The notes under the pieces were generated by a model. It saw nothing but the letters and a program-made list of their open reading frames with translations. It searched no databases and was not told the origin of the DNA. This document shows, piece by piece, positions 27,923-38,028 of a stretch of DNA of 64,000 nt (within the stretch, counting starts at the first letter, position 1; every line of letters begins with the position of its first letter). A program made the translations under genes and the position numbers. The DNA is from Tritrichomonas musculus (lineage: Eukaryota > Parabasalia > Tritrichomonadida > Tritrichomonadidae). The stretch covers positions 1,798,001 to 1,862,000 of the forward strand of contig JAPFFF010000004.1 in NCBI GenBank assembly GCA_039105265.1. Direction: 5' to 3'.

Positions 27923-30900
27923 ATGGAAGTATCGAAAGAAACGCTTGAAGCAGCAGCTCATTCGATGCTTCAAGGTACTCCTTCTCAACAACAAGAAGCT
28001 GTACAATTTTTCGAAACATGGCAAAACTCAAATAATGTTTTGATAACGGCATCTCGTATTTTTCTATCAGCTCTTACCAGTATTAATCAGAATCCAAATA
28101 TTCAAGATAATAATTTTACAGATTCGCTTCGATTTATCATATGTTGTGTGATCCTCGAAGTTTCTTCTTCAGATTCATGGTATAAATATGATAGGGAGTC
28201 AAAAAATGAGATAAGAGAAAATGTTTTAAACATATCATACAATTTTAGTCATGCAAGAAATGTATCAGAAAAGCTTGACCAAATCGTAGCGAACATTGCA
28301 TTTAATGAATGGCCAGAAAATTGGCCAGATTTTTTACCTATGATCAAAAACTTTCTAGACACACATATTGATATTAAGTCAAATCAAAATATTTTCAGCG
28401 AGAACTCAATGCATGTTTATCGTACTTTGTTTTATTTCTTAAAACTTATTTCAGGATCAACAAAAATCACGTTAGCACGAAGATCTCAGCTCTTGAACTT
28501 TTTTATTCATAACTTGCCAAATTTTTTCAATTCAATTTTTACTGAGAACTCAATAAATTTAAATATAAATAACATCAACACAAATCTTATTTCTAGCCAA
28601 AATGCATATATTTCTTTGGAATCTTTTTTAGAGTTTACAAGCCAACTTTTTTTAGTTATACAAAGTGATCAAAATATTACAGCAACCTTATCACAATTTT
28701 TATTTACCACATTCATTGAAATTCCATCATCATTAATCAAATTATACCAAAATACAGAAAATTCATCAATAAATCCAAATATACAGCAAAATGTTATTAA
28801 CTTAGAAAAACTTTCAGCAACCGCTTTTAATAATCTTTCATTGCTTTTGTCCAAATCATCATATTTGATGCATTTAACTATACCAATAATTAATTTATTT
28901 GAAAGTATAAATAAAGCATCAGGAAATGAGCAATTTCAATCAAATAGATTTAATTCATCTTTTTGTGAATTTGTATGTAATTTTTTATTGAATATTATAA
29001 AACCTATTTTTGATAGCATATCTATTGAAAATAGTCCAAATCAGAATATAATTGCCATTAATGCAGATAATGCTGCCCAATTTCAAGAATTACTCAATTT
29101 AACTTTAGTTTTAGCGCCACGTGATCATTTTTGCGATTGTTTCTGGATTCTGTGGAATACAATTCTAGCTCAAATTGCTGCTATTGGTAACAGCAACAAT
29201 CAACCATCACTTGAAATTTTCAAACAGATAGTCACTTCACTTCTTCCTTTAATTTTAACATCATTTTATGAAACTCTTCCTTGTTCAACAATTCTTTCTC
29301 GCTTAAGCTCGCCTTTAGTTGCATCATCATTAGCGAATCTTTCAAAGATTGTACCACAAGAAACGATCACCTTTATTTCATCGCAATCACCTTCACTTTC
29401 TCTTTGTTATTCACTCGGAATCCTCAAAAACCAGATGTTATTACCAAAATTAATAGAATCTGTCCAATTTATCAAAAATATACTTCAATCACAAATGCCA
29501 GATATATTAACAATATCTGGAATTTTATACGCTCTTTCACGTAATGCACAATTAATCATCAACTCATCAATTCCTGATCGAGAGCAGCTTGTTCAAATTC
29601 TAATTGAATTTTTCAAGAAAATATCTTGCAGTTTACTTCTGCAATCTGATGATCCAGATTATCAAGAAACTTTACTTTTGGCTTTAAATCATATGTCAAC
29701 AAATGCACCAGAAATCTTCACAAAAGATATGCAGTTTGTTGATATTCTTCTTGAAGTTGCTTCCGATCCCATTAGAATAGGAAAAGATAATTTTTCTCGA
29801 CTTTGTAGTATAATTGCCAAAGTTATATTGACAACACCTCCTCAAGTAAAAGACAGTTACATAGAGCGTCTTACAAGTATTGCTTCAGTACCTCTTGTTT
29901 CCACCGATTTGAATGCAATTGTTGTTGGAACTCAAGCAGCTTATTCTATTGCATCAATAGCGATTCTTGGTCAGCATTATATCACTCAATTTTTATGGAA
30001 ACCGTTAATAGCAGCTCTTAAAACAACAAGTGCTGTCTCAGATCATTTTCTTTTCTCAGATATCGTTTCGGTTTTTGCTAGTTCAATTCGAAGTGCTCCA
30101 TATCCGAAATGTAGAAAATATATTTCTCAATTCATGGAAATTTCACTACAAACGCTTTCAGCAGTTAAAAATGATGAAAATAAAAATAAAGAATCTCAGC
30201 CTATGTCAGAGCCATTGAATCCCGTTTCATCTATTTTTGATGATTTGAATCTAACTGTTTCCGTTCTTGATGCATACAACATGATGCATCAAATGTTTCG
30301 TGAGCCACTCGATGATTATCGTGATCTTTTTGCTAACACTTTTGCTCAAACAATGGCAAATAATCCAACATCAACTTTCTTTGAATTCTTCGAAATAAAC
30401 GATGTTAAAGAGAATGAAGAGAGGCCTGTTGTTGAATGTGCATGCGCATCACTTCAAAATCCATGCAGTAAAATTACGAAAGCTGCAGCCTCTTTATTAA
30501 AAAAAATGATTTCAAGAAGGAAAGATGATCAATTCATTACTTTATGGCAACCAAAAATAATACATTCAGTTTTTTTAAGCTTGTTTGATCAATTGCATAA
30601 TGAACCTATTGTTCTTGTATCTGTAATTAATGTAATTTATGCAATTTATAAAAGACATATTAGAAATAGTTCTTTGAGTCCTTCATTAGACCAAATCGTT
30701 GTAGATGCTATTTGTGAGTCTGTAGGTGACGCTAATGTGTCTCTTCATATCGCCGAGTCACTTAGATTTGTTGCTAATAGCAAAGAAGAGTTTATTCAGC
30801 TTATTAAAGATTTCCTTGGAACTTATGGAAGAATGAACCCAGTGGAAATGAAAATGTTCGATGAGTCACTTTCTTCACTTTCAAATAAATCAAAGCAAGA

Positions 30901-30979
30901 CCCTTCCTCTTTGTTACCTTCTTCAAACTCTTCTAACGATATAGTTGATATTAGAAATTTTAGTCAAGTTCATTATTAG
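27923..30979 (+). CDS. karyopherin-beta (exportin-like) HEAT-repeat protein
   Basis: A 1018-residue all-helical protein. The N-terminal part resembles the start of exportins: about residues 18-35 carry the TPSQQQEAVQFFETWQNS pattern of importin-beta N-terminal domains, and about 115-145 contain KLDQIVANIAFNEWPENWPD. Its NEWPENWPDF matches the EWPxxWPxF signature of exportins 1 and 5. The rest is repeated amphipathic helices of HEAT type, with Asn/Ser-rich loops typical of this genome, and a Ser-rich tail. Exportins carry proteins or RNA out of the nucleus with Ran-GTP. I cannot tell which exportin it is; the cargo groove of CRM1 is not obvious to me. An importin-5-like gene lies 2.2 kb further on. 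Confidence 0.7.
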   Translation: MEVSKETLEAAAHSMLQGTPSQQQEAVQFFETWQNSNNVLITASRIFLSALTSINQNPNIQDNNFTDSLRFIICCVILEVSSSDSWYKYDRESKNEIRENVLNISYNFSHARNVSEKLDQIVANIAFNEWPENWPDFLPMIKNFLDTHIDIKSNQNIFSENSMHVYRTLFYFLKLISGSTKITLARRSQLLNFFIHNLPNFFNSIFTENSINLNINNINTNLISSQNAYISLESFLEFTSQLFLVIQSDQNITATLSQFLFTTFIEIPSSLIKLYQNTENSSINPNIQQNVINLEKLSATAFNNLSLLLSKSSYLMHLTIPIINLFESINKASGNEQFQSNRFNSSFCEFVCNFLLNIIKPIFDSISIENSPNQNIIAINADNAAQFQELLNLTLVLAPRDHFCDCFWILWNTILAQIAAIGNSNNQPSLEIFKQIVTSLLPLILTSFYETLPCSTILSRLSSPLVASSLANLSKIVPQETITFISSQSPSLSLCYSLGILKNQMLLPKLIESVQFIKNILQSQMPDILTISGILYALSRNAQLIINSSIPDREQLVQILIEFFKKISCSLLLQSDDPDYQETLLLALNHMSTNAPEIFTKDMQFVDILLEVASDPIRIGKDNFSRLCSIIAKVILTTPPQVKDSYIERLTSIASVPLVSTDLNAIVVGTQAAYSIASIAILGQHYITQFLWKPLIAALKTTSAVSDHFLFSDIVSVFASSIRSAPYPKCRKYISQFMEISLQTLSAVKNDENKNKESQPMSEPLNPVSSIFDDLNLTVSVLDAYNMMHQMFREPLDDYRDLFANTFAQTMANNPTSTFFEFFEINDVKENEERPVVECACASLQNPCSKITKAAASLLKKMISRRKDDQFITLWQPKIIHSVFLSLFDQLHNEPIVLVSVINVIYAIYKRHIRNSSLSPSLDQIVVDAICESVGDANVSLHIAESLRFVANSKEEFIQLIKDFLGTYGRMNPVEMKMFDESLSSLSNKSKQDPSSLLPSSNSSNDIVDIRNFSQVHY

Positions 30980-31643
30980 AATTATCCATATTTAACAATT
31001 TGAACAATATTTTTATTTGAAAATTGTATTAATTTTCATTATCTACATGTAATATAGAATACATTTATTAAGTAAATAATAATATAGACAGATTATTATG
31101 ATCTTTTAAATATTTTAAATTTGATTGAACAAATTAGAAATAAATTTTGAAATAAAAAATATATCAGTGGTGATTATCGATAATCTCCGATAACGATTAA
31201 ATACGTTACAATAATATCTATATTATCGGGAGTAAAGTTGAATGGCCAATACATTCCAATAAAAAATATTATTACCGATAAAAAGCAAATAATTACCGAT
31301 ATTTTTCACTTTTTGAAGTAAGGATAAGGCATATACTAGGAATCATGGTTATTCAATTGTTAAATAACTACCCGTTGCGTAGGAAAACACGAGTAATATA
31401 TAAAAATGTTTATTAGAATCATGTTAGAGAAGACCAAAAAAAAAATGTTTACAATTAATAATTATTTCACGCACGCCATATTTAAATTTCAATTGTTAAA
31501 TCATTGCAGCATCTGTTATTAATTTCAGTAGAAAATAAATAATACATTGGTTGAATAAAAAACGATCATGTTTTACTCTTCAATTTATGATAAATTGTTT
31601 GAAAATTTTCAATCTTTTTCAAAAGATTTGTCATATTAGATTA
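30980..31643. other. intergenic interval with clustered CCGATA/TATCGG motifs
   Basis: A 664-bp spacer between two rightward genes. Positions 31174-31305 hold five copies of CGATA or its complement, including CTCCGATAACGATT at 31185-31198 and an imperfect inverted pair, TAATCTCCGATAA (31181-31193) and TTATCGGGAGTAA (31223-31235). TCACTTTTTGAA at 31306-31317 follows. Myb-type factors of T. vaginalis bind TAACGATA and TATCGT, so a regulatory cluster for the gene at 31644 is conceivable. Confidence 0.4.
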
Positions 31644-32915
31644 ATGGAATTCAAAGAAGTTTCAGGTGTTTATTTTATTGGCGAACATGCTGAATCGTTC
31701 GTTTTTTATGACAAAAATAAGAATATTGCATACTTTAAACTACTAAATGACGAAGGTAAGATCAGAATTCAACCTCAAGAATGTGATTATTGTAAAACTG
31801 ATTTTGGAAAAGGATATATTTTTGAAAATAAATCTTTTTTATCATTTGACTTTCTTAGAAAAAAGAATGAAAAAATGATAATTGGTGTTTATGCTAAAGC
31901 TTTTGCAGACTTTTTAAACAAAAGTAAATGCAGTACTCCATTTCTTGCTTCGTTTATTTTTATTTTATCTTTTACAAAAAAATACAATATTCAATATGAT
32001 TCAACCAAACTTAGTACTCTTTCTTATAGCTATGATACTAATGATAGGTATTCATTTCTTCCATCATTGATGCTTTATTATACTATGTGTATCCGCAATG
32101 ATGAAGCATCTTTTGATGATTCCAGAATAACAAAATTAGTTCAAAATTTGCAAGAAATGGTTAAAATATTAATATTTGAATGTGAAAATGAGATCAAAAC
32201 TATAGATGATAAAATTGCTTCATATTTTAATCCAAATTCTTTAAAATTAAAAAAGGGAGACCAAAAATTTATATTCTATATTGCGTATTATTTGCTTACA
32301 GCAAAGAATATTTCATTAACATCTGTTATAAAAGAAAAACTTGATTCTCCAAAATTATACCAATATTTCAAATTTTTGGTATATCGTAAAAACCTAAATT
32401 ATCTTAACTGCTATATGTTTCCAGCAATAGCATGGGTTATTGATCCAACTAAGTTTATGGATAAAACAATTGAATACGGCTTTCCGGCATTTGTTTTTAA
32501 GGATCTCGAAGATGCTTATTCCATTCATGCTTATTTTACAAAAAATATGCATAAAAAGTTATTTTTTGACAATAAAAGTAAATACAAAAAGATTATAGAT
32601 AATTTCGTTGACATCCTCAACAAATTTCTAAAAAACATTCCAAGTGACTATAAAAAAAATAAAAGTATTTCAATTATTCATTCCTTTCTGTCCCAAGTTA
32701 GTAAAAATCTGCATCAATTTGCTAATGAACTAAATCAGTATCCTTATGAAAAATTACCAAGCTATGTCACAGAAATTAATACTTTCAACGATTATATTAG
32801 TAAACTAGAATATAAAGATTTCTGGTTTAAATTAGATGAAGATTTGCCGACAGCCAATCTAAAAACCGCGGAATCTATTATTGATTATGTTAAAAAATGC
32901 ATAAATTATTATTAA
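31644..32915 (+). CDS. unknown protein (423 aa)
   Basis: I do not recognise this protein. The open frame extends upstream to a TTG at 31551. In-frame ATGs lie at 31587 and 31644, and I chose the latter because MEFKEVSGVYFIGEHAES starts like a folded beta domain, while the upstream residues are Cys/Phe-rich and untypical. The first 90 residues look beta-rich (GVYFIGEH, SFVFYDKNKN, AYFKLLNDEG). The remainder is helical, Lys/Phe/Tyr-rich and without membrane segments. There is no signal peptide at this start. A CDYC pair at about residues 47-50 could bind metal but lacks a partner. Gene-like composition and length make a real gene likely. Confidence 0.7.
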   Translation: MEFKEVSGVYFIGEHAESFVFYDKNKNIAYFKLLNDEGKIRIQPQECDYCKTDFGKGYIFENKSFLSFDFLRKKNEKMIIGVYAKAFADFLNKSKCSTPFLASFIFILSFTKKYNIQYDSTKLSTLSYSYDTNDRYSFLPSLMLYYTMCIRNDEASFDDSRITKLVQNLQEMVKILIFECENEIKTIDDKIASYFNPNSLKLKKGDQKFIFYIAYYLLTAKNISLTSVIKEKLDSPKLYQYFKFLVYRKNLNYLNCYMFPAIAWVIDPTKFMDKTIEYGFPAFVFKDLEDAYSIHAYFTKNMHKKLFFDNKSKYKKIIDNFVDILNKFLKNIPSDYKKNKSISIIHSFLSQVSKNLHQFANELNQYPYEKLPSYVTEINTFNDYISKLEYKDFWFKLDEDLPTANLKTAESIIDYVKKCINYY

Positions 32916-33228
32916 TCATTTCTCAGTTATATAAAAATACAGCAAATGAATAATCTTATTTGCATACAAAATATTTTGGTCGTCAGCCAATGGTCAGTCT
33001 GAATAGGTTAGGCTTCAATGAAGCCGCTTCATAAAAAAAATATTTTCATCATAATTATATTTATGTTGCATTATAAGAATATTATCATGTTTATTACTTT
33101 CAGAATAAAAAAGGTAAATAGAAATTAATATATGATTGATATAAAGATTGTGTACGATTAAAATTTTTGAGAAAGGATGGTCAAAATTTGTAAAAATCAA
33201 GGAATATAAAATGTTATATTAAAAACAA
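32916..33228. other. convergent intergenic interval with GGCTTCAATGAAGCC hairpin
   Basis: A 313-bp spacer between genes that converge. Positions 32980-33032 are less AT-rich than the surroundings and contain GGCTTCAATGAAGCC (33011-33025), which can form a small hairpin. It might serve 3'-end formation for either gene, but no rule for this lineage lets me claim it. Nothing else is visible. Confidence 0.4.
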
Positions 33229-36200
33229 TTATATTTGAATGATTGATCTTAGTCTTGGTGATGCTTTATCGCCTAATTCAATTATGCCTTGTGTGATATC
33301 ATCAATTGCTGAATCTGAAATAAGGCGCCTATCTATTCCACCTTGAAGCAGGTCAATCAAAGGATCAAAGAAGTCCCCAATGTCGGCATTCTTCAAACAC
33401 AATAAAGCGAGCTGGAAAATAACTGTGTAAATTGTATCACTTTCATCTGTTTGTCTTTGAATATTATCAAGTAAATGAATGAGTTGCTTTGTTCTTAAAA
33501 CGAAAATTCGCTCATTTACATATTTTTGAAGAACTGTTGCAAAAGCAGCAGTTGAAGCTTCAATTATATCAGTGGAATTGGAATTTACTTTATCAGCAAT
33601 TCTATAGAACTCATCAAAAACGGTTTCTATTTCAAGATCACTTTTTTCTTTTGATAGATCTGTATAATATGAATATAAGCAAATAATTGCAATTTTTCTA
33701 AAATGCTCTTCGTTTTTGTTTTTAAGAGGATTTTCTTTTTCGGAGTAAAATTTTAGATCGTCAATTACTGTTTTTAAATATTGTTGAGTATGTTCAGATG
33801 GGCCGAAAGTTACAAAATCCGTCCATAACATTAACGAGAAGCATTTTAATTGATTGCTATTACTAGAATTGTTGTAATTATTGTGATCATCATCCGTTCC
33901 AACAGATGTTGGTGAATATCGCGAAAATGGGGATGAAAAGGAGGAAGGAGGAGTAACCGGAGGCGAATAGATTGAATAATGAGGAATCAGTTTTTGTACT
34001 TGAAAGAAAAGTTCTGTTGCTTCATTTGGAATTCGTTTTAATAATAAAACGAAAATTGATGCAGATGATGCGAACAGAGTCTCTGAATTTTTTTCAATTG
34101 CTTTTGATACTGCAAAAGGGACGTAAGATAGAAAATACTCCAAAATTTCAATCTTTTTCAATCCAATAAGTTCTACTAATTCATCTTTATCGCTCGATTC
34201 ATTCTTTATTTTATATTTTTCTTCATCTTCATGCTCAATAAAGAGTATAACTAGAGAAAAAAGTGCATCAAGACAGTTTTCGCTGGTTTCACTCGGGATT
34301 TCTGTCATAATAAATTGAAGACATTTGCCATATACTGTTTTGTTAGACCAGTTGTTTCGAATAAGTAAATTTAAAAGAATTATTGATTCTAATCTAATTT
34401 GCTGAATTTCAGTTTGAGTCATTTGTAAAAGCATCTTTTCTTTATTTTCATGGATTATTAATTTTTCTTCGCTTTCACTTTCATTTTCTTTGGTACCATA
34501 TGTGATCGCAAAATTTAAAATTGAATCTAAAAAAGGTCCAAGAGAGTTTGATGAACTAAACAAAGATACTATTTTCTCAAAACAGTCAAGAACAGGAAGA
34601 ATATTTTCTATGTCTTTCCTGACAAGGAAAAAAAGATGAGATATGATCTTGTCCAAAAATGGAATAAAGTTGTATCCGATGATTTCCATTATTTCTAAAA
34701 ATGGTGTTGAATTTATAATATAAATTGATGAAGATGAACTGAGAATAAGTGGTAAAATAATTTGAAAATTTTCTTGAGCAGCATTTTGCTCAATGCATTG
34801 ATAAGAATTAGAAATAATTGATAATTTAAATGAATTTATAAAATCTTCATTTGAATCTTCATCAATCTCTATTTCATAATCTTTAGAATTTTTTTTCTCA
34901 TCATGAAAACAATTACGCATTAATTTATTTGTGACCTTCTTAAGAATATATTTTGCGCTTTGGTTGCATTTACAGCAAATTATAGAAGCGCAATAAAGTA
35001 ATAAATATGAATCATGATCATTGGTAATATCAAAAATCTTTTTCATAAATGGTTCAACATCATATTTATTTGATTTTTGGCACCAAAAGCAAAATAAATC
35101 AACAAAATCTTTATAATCATCTTCATTGAAATTATTATTAATATCATATATTTTAGATTTTATTTTGTTGAAAAGAAATGATCCAATATCTCTTGTTGCT
35201 TCATGCTCAATTCTCTTTTTCAAACAAAAAATTCCATTTTCTCTAATAAAATGATTGGGAGAGGAAGCATTTTTGAAAACTTTTTCAATAAACATGTCAT
35301 CTCTGAAAAAATTCATGAAAAATGAAGACACGTAACAATTGCTTCCTTCCGCATATCTTTGTGCTATTTCTAAAGCATTATTCTGATTAGTGGTTTTTTT
35401 ATTATCGTCATGTTCTTTTTCGCATAAATTGTTGAGAATATCATAAATTGTTTCTTTTGCTTCTTCGTAAAGATCAGGCATTATTTCTGGATATTGAAGA
35501 GCAGTTGAAATAATTTTTATTACTTTTTCTATTAAGTCAGTATTAATAAGTTTTCTACATTTTTTCGAATAATTGTAAAGTCTATGGAAAAAGAACAAAG
35601 AATCGCGTTTAAAAAGTTCATCGTTTGATGGATCACTGAAATTTGTAATGAGAAGGCCAATGATTCCTGATAAAATGGATGAAAATACTTTTCCATTCCT
35701 TTTGAAAATTTTCCAAAAAATAGAAAAAATTGATGTGAAATATTTCTGGCTAAGAGTGGCGAAAGCTTGTGGTAGTTGAGAAATGAAATTCATCGTTTTG
35801 TTGTTTCCACTTTTTTCTATGTAATCATTATTTATATCTGAGTTAATTTTATTGTACATTGAAATTAGCATAAATTTTAAAGATGCTGCCCTTTCACTTT
35901 CATTTGGTGAATTCAAGCACAAATATGGATAAACTAATGAATCAAGATCGTCATTTGGTCTCAATATTAAAAAATGAGTGAAGAATGAAATTGCAGCTGT
36001 TCGCAAAAAATAAGCAGTTTCATTAGCATCATTGTTAAAGGTATCGTTATCACTGATTATGATATTATCATTAAAAGCTTGTTCAGTTTGATCTGTTTTT
36101 GTTGATAAATAATTTGGATTATATTGATCATCATTTTTGAATTCAATATTTGTGCTTGGTGTGATTTGTAATTTTGTGTCGCTAAGATGAGAAAGAAAGA

Positions 36201-36597
36201 ATGGAACCAATTCAGGCCATTCATTTTCGCTCCCATCAGTAATGAAAATAAAATCTTCAATAACACTCAAAATATAATTTCGAATTACAGTTGCACATGA
36301 TCCATCGCCAAGTAGAAAAAGATATTTTTCTTGAATTCTTTTCAAGCACGAAGCTGATATGTAATCACAAGTATTGGTTGCTGAGTCTTCAATAAATCGG
36401 CTAAGCTTGATTAAAGATAAGAGTAATTCATATGTGTTTTTTTTTGAATCAATAATTTTAAATAAACAATTTACCATTTTCTCTGGGTTGCTATTTTCTA
36501 ATTGAGTATAAAGAGACTCAGCTTCTGAGCGAATATGATTATCTGTAGATAAGAAAGCATTTAAAATTGATAAAATTTCGTCTTCGATGTCGCTCAT
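33229..36597 (-). CDS. importin-beta family protein, importin-5/Kap123-like
   Basis: A 1122-residue HEAT-repeat protein, matching the usual 1100 residues of importin-5 (Kap121/RanBP5) and Kap123. The N terminus has the family pattern: a helix pair in which AFLSTDNHIRSEAESLYTQL (about 14-33) corresponds to the importin-beta N-terminal repeat, and SENEWPELVPFFLSHL (about 122-137) corresponds to the conserved WPELLPFL. Helix pairs continue to the end, with acidic, Asn-rich loops such as about 880-900. It would import cargo, classically ribosomal proteins and histones, under Ran control. The start is the only ATG near the frame's beginning. Subfamily assignment rests on length and N-terminal pattern only. 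Confidence 0.75.
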   Translation of the reverse strand: MSDIEDEILSILNAFLSTDNHIRSEAESLYTQLENSNPEKMVNCLFKIIDSKKNTYELLLSLIKLSRFIEDSATNTCDYISASCLKRIQEKYLFLLGDGSCATVIRNYILSVIEDFIFITDGSENEWPELVPFFLSHLSDTKLQITPSTNIEFKNDDQYNPNYLSTKTDQTEQAFNDNIIISDNDTFNNDANETAYFLRTAAISFFTHFLILRPNDDLDSLVYPYLCLNSPNESERAASLKFMLISMYNKINSDINNDYIEKSGNNKTMNFISQLPQAFATLSQKYFTSIFSIFWKIFKRNGKVFSSILSGIIGLLITNFSDPSNDELFKRDSLFFFHRLYNYSKKCRKLINTDLIEKVIKIISTALQYPEIMPDLYEEAKETIYDILNNLCEKEHDDNKKTTNQNNALEIAQRYAEGSNCYVSSFFMNFFRDDMFIEKVFKNASSPNHFIRENGIFCLKKRIEHEATRDIGSFLFNKIKSKIYDINNNFNEDDYKDFVDLFCFWCQKSNKYDVEPFMKKIFDITNDHDSYLLLYCASIICCKCNQSAKYILKKVTNKLMRNCFHDEKKNSKDYEIEIDEDSNEDFINSFKLSIISNSYQCIEQNAAQENFQIILPLILSSSSSIYIINSTPFLEIMEIIGYNFIPFLDKIISHLFFLVRKDIENILPVLDCFEKIVSLFSSSNSLGPFLDSILNFAITYGTKENESESEEKLIIHENKEKMLLQMTQTEIQQIRLESIILLNLLIRNNWSNKTVYGKCLQFIMTEIPSETSENCLDALFSLVILFIEHEDEEKYKIKNESSDKDELVELIGLKKIEILEYFLSYVPFAVSKAIEKNSETLFASSASIFVLLLKRIPNEATELFFQVQKLIPHYSIYSPPVTPPSSFSSPFSRYSPTSVGTDDDHNNYNNSSNSNQLKCFSLMLWTDFVTFGPSEHTQQYLKTVIDDLKFYSEKENPLKNKNEEHFRKIAIICLYSYYTDLSKEKSDLEIETVFDEFYRIADKVNSNSTDIIEASTAAFATVLQKYVNERIFVLRTKQLIHLLDNIQRQTDESDTIYTVIFQLALLCLKNADIGDFFDPLIDLLQGGIDRRLISDSAIDDITQGIIELGDKASPRLRSIIQI

Positions 36598-37354
36598 TGC
36601 ATTTATATTTACACTTCTAATTATTTAATTGAAATAATTCAAAGATAAAAAATAAAATACAAATATATTTTTAAATAATAAAAATATTTCCTTTAATTTG
36701 AAAATTATATGATAAAATATGTTCTTTATGATAATACTATAAAATTTTAAAGCAATTTTATTCCGTCGAAATTATAAAAGTATAAACTGTTAATTATTAA
36801 TTTGAAAGGTAACGAATTTTTTCACCAATTATTTGTCCAAGTCAATATATTTTAAAAATATAAATTTTGAAATGAAAATTATTATACAACAAAAAAATAT
36901 AATGAAAATATATTTTTTGTCTATCAAAATATGTATATACGTGATAAATGCTATGAGTTGAAATTCAAAAAAGATTTAGCCAAATATCAAAAAGCTGGTA
37001 ATTTTGCTTTTATAATTTCTACAGAAAGTTCTGTATCTTATCTAAGCTTGTAAATTTGGTGAAATAAACGTTTTTTGGGTTTTAAAAATCACCAAATATA
37101 ACCATATTATTGTCAAAAAAATTTTATTAATAAAATTTAGTTTTATCAAAAGTCATAAACCATTGAATTATTTGAAAGAGGAATTAAATGAGTTTTATCA
37201 AAAGTCATATTAATAATCGATAAGATTTTCTCAGTAAAAAAATGTTATTTTTTGAATATTACAAAATAATTGTATGATTTGTATAATATATCATATAAAA
37301 TAATAATAAAAAGCTCATTTATATTGACGATGAAAAGCCAAATAACCGATTTCA

Positions 37355-37381
37355 CCAAAAGCCCAGGTCTTGGGCTTTTGG
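37355..37381. repeat. perfect 11-bp hairpin CCAAAAGCCCA / TGGGCTTTTGG
   Basis: Two 11-bp arms enclose a 5-nt loop GGTCT. The arm sequence and loop reappear in changed form near 37855-37885, where CCAAAAGACCAG and ACCAAGACCAGGTC occur. This suggests remnants of one repeat family. Confidence 0.7.
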
Positions 37382-37601
37382 CGACAGCTTTCAATTTTGA
37401 ATAGTTTACATATATTTTGGAGATCACCAAAACGGTTTTTTTGGCGATGGTGATTTGTAAAGCTTTCAAAATACCATATATAAAATAATAAAAAAAAATA
37501 AGATATAAATATATAATAAAATCAATAAAAGCATTTTTTCAATTGAAAATAAATTTTTTTTCATTTATATTTTAAATATATACCGATATAAAATGTATTT
37601 A

Positions 37602-37735
37602 AAATATTAATAGTATTTATATTTTTATGAATATTTATAGCCGAATAATAAATAATGCATTGAAATAATTCATTGAAATATTAATAGTATTTATATTTTT
37701 ATGAATATATATAGCCGAGTAATTAAATAAATTCA
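37602..37735. repeat. tandem repeat, 74-bp period, two copies
   Basis: Both copies contain AATATTAATAGTATTTATAT followed by TTTTATGAATAT, ATATAGCCGA or a near variant, then TAAATAA and ATTCATTGAA. They differ at only a few positions. No coding capacity is visible. Confidence 0.75.
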
Positions 37736-38028
37736 TTGAATTTATTGAATGTTGATTCGTAAATTGAATTATTATTTAATCAAATATCATTTAATCATTT
37801 TATTTAATAATTCATAAGAAATAACTTTTTAAAAGATTTATTAAAATCGCCAAAAGACCAGAAAGAATCACCAAGACCAGGTCTTTTTTTTACATTTGGG
37901 TATATTTTACAAGCTTATCTTATCAAATATCAACTTGAATAAATCATAAAATAATCATTGTGACCAAATATGTTTTGAACGAATAAACGGACAAAATTAT
38001 ATTCAATTTTTGTTTTTATAAATATTTA

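Larger units (their letters stand above)
36598..38028. other. gene-free interval with tandem repeats and hairpins
   Basis: A 1.4-kb spacer between divergent genes. It holds a 52-bp spaced direct repeat of AGTTTTATCAAAAGTCATA (37139-37157, 37191-37209), a perfect hairpin CCAAAAGCCCA/TGGGCTTTTGG at 37355-37381, a second TCACC/GGTGA pair around 37426-37455, and a 74-bp-period tandem repeat at 37602-37735. AAGCTTGTAAA near 37044 recurs in inverted form near 37912, and CCAAAAGACCAG plus ACCAGGTC near 37855-37885 echo the hairpin. The whole could be an old repeat unit of about 0.9 kb. Confidence 0.45.

Noticed and set aside
33015-33200. 61-codon leftward frame near a hairpin
   Set aside because: Sits in a convergent spacer, with poor composition.
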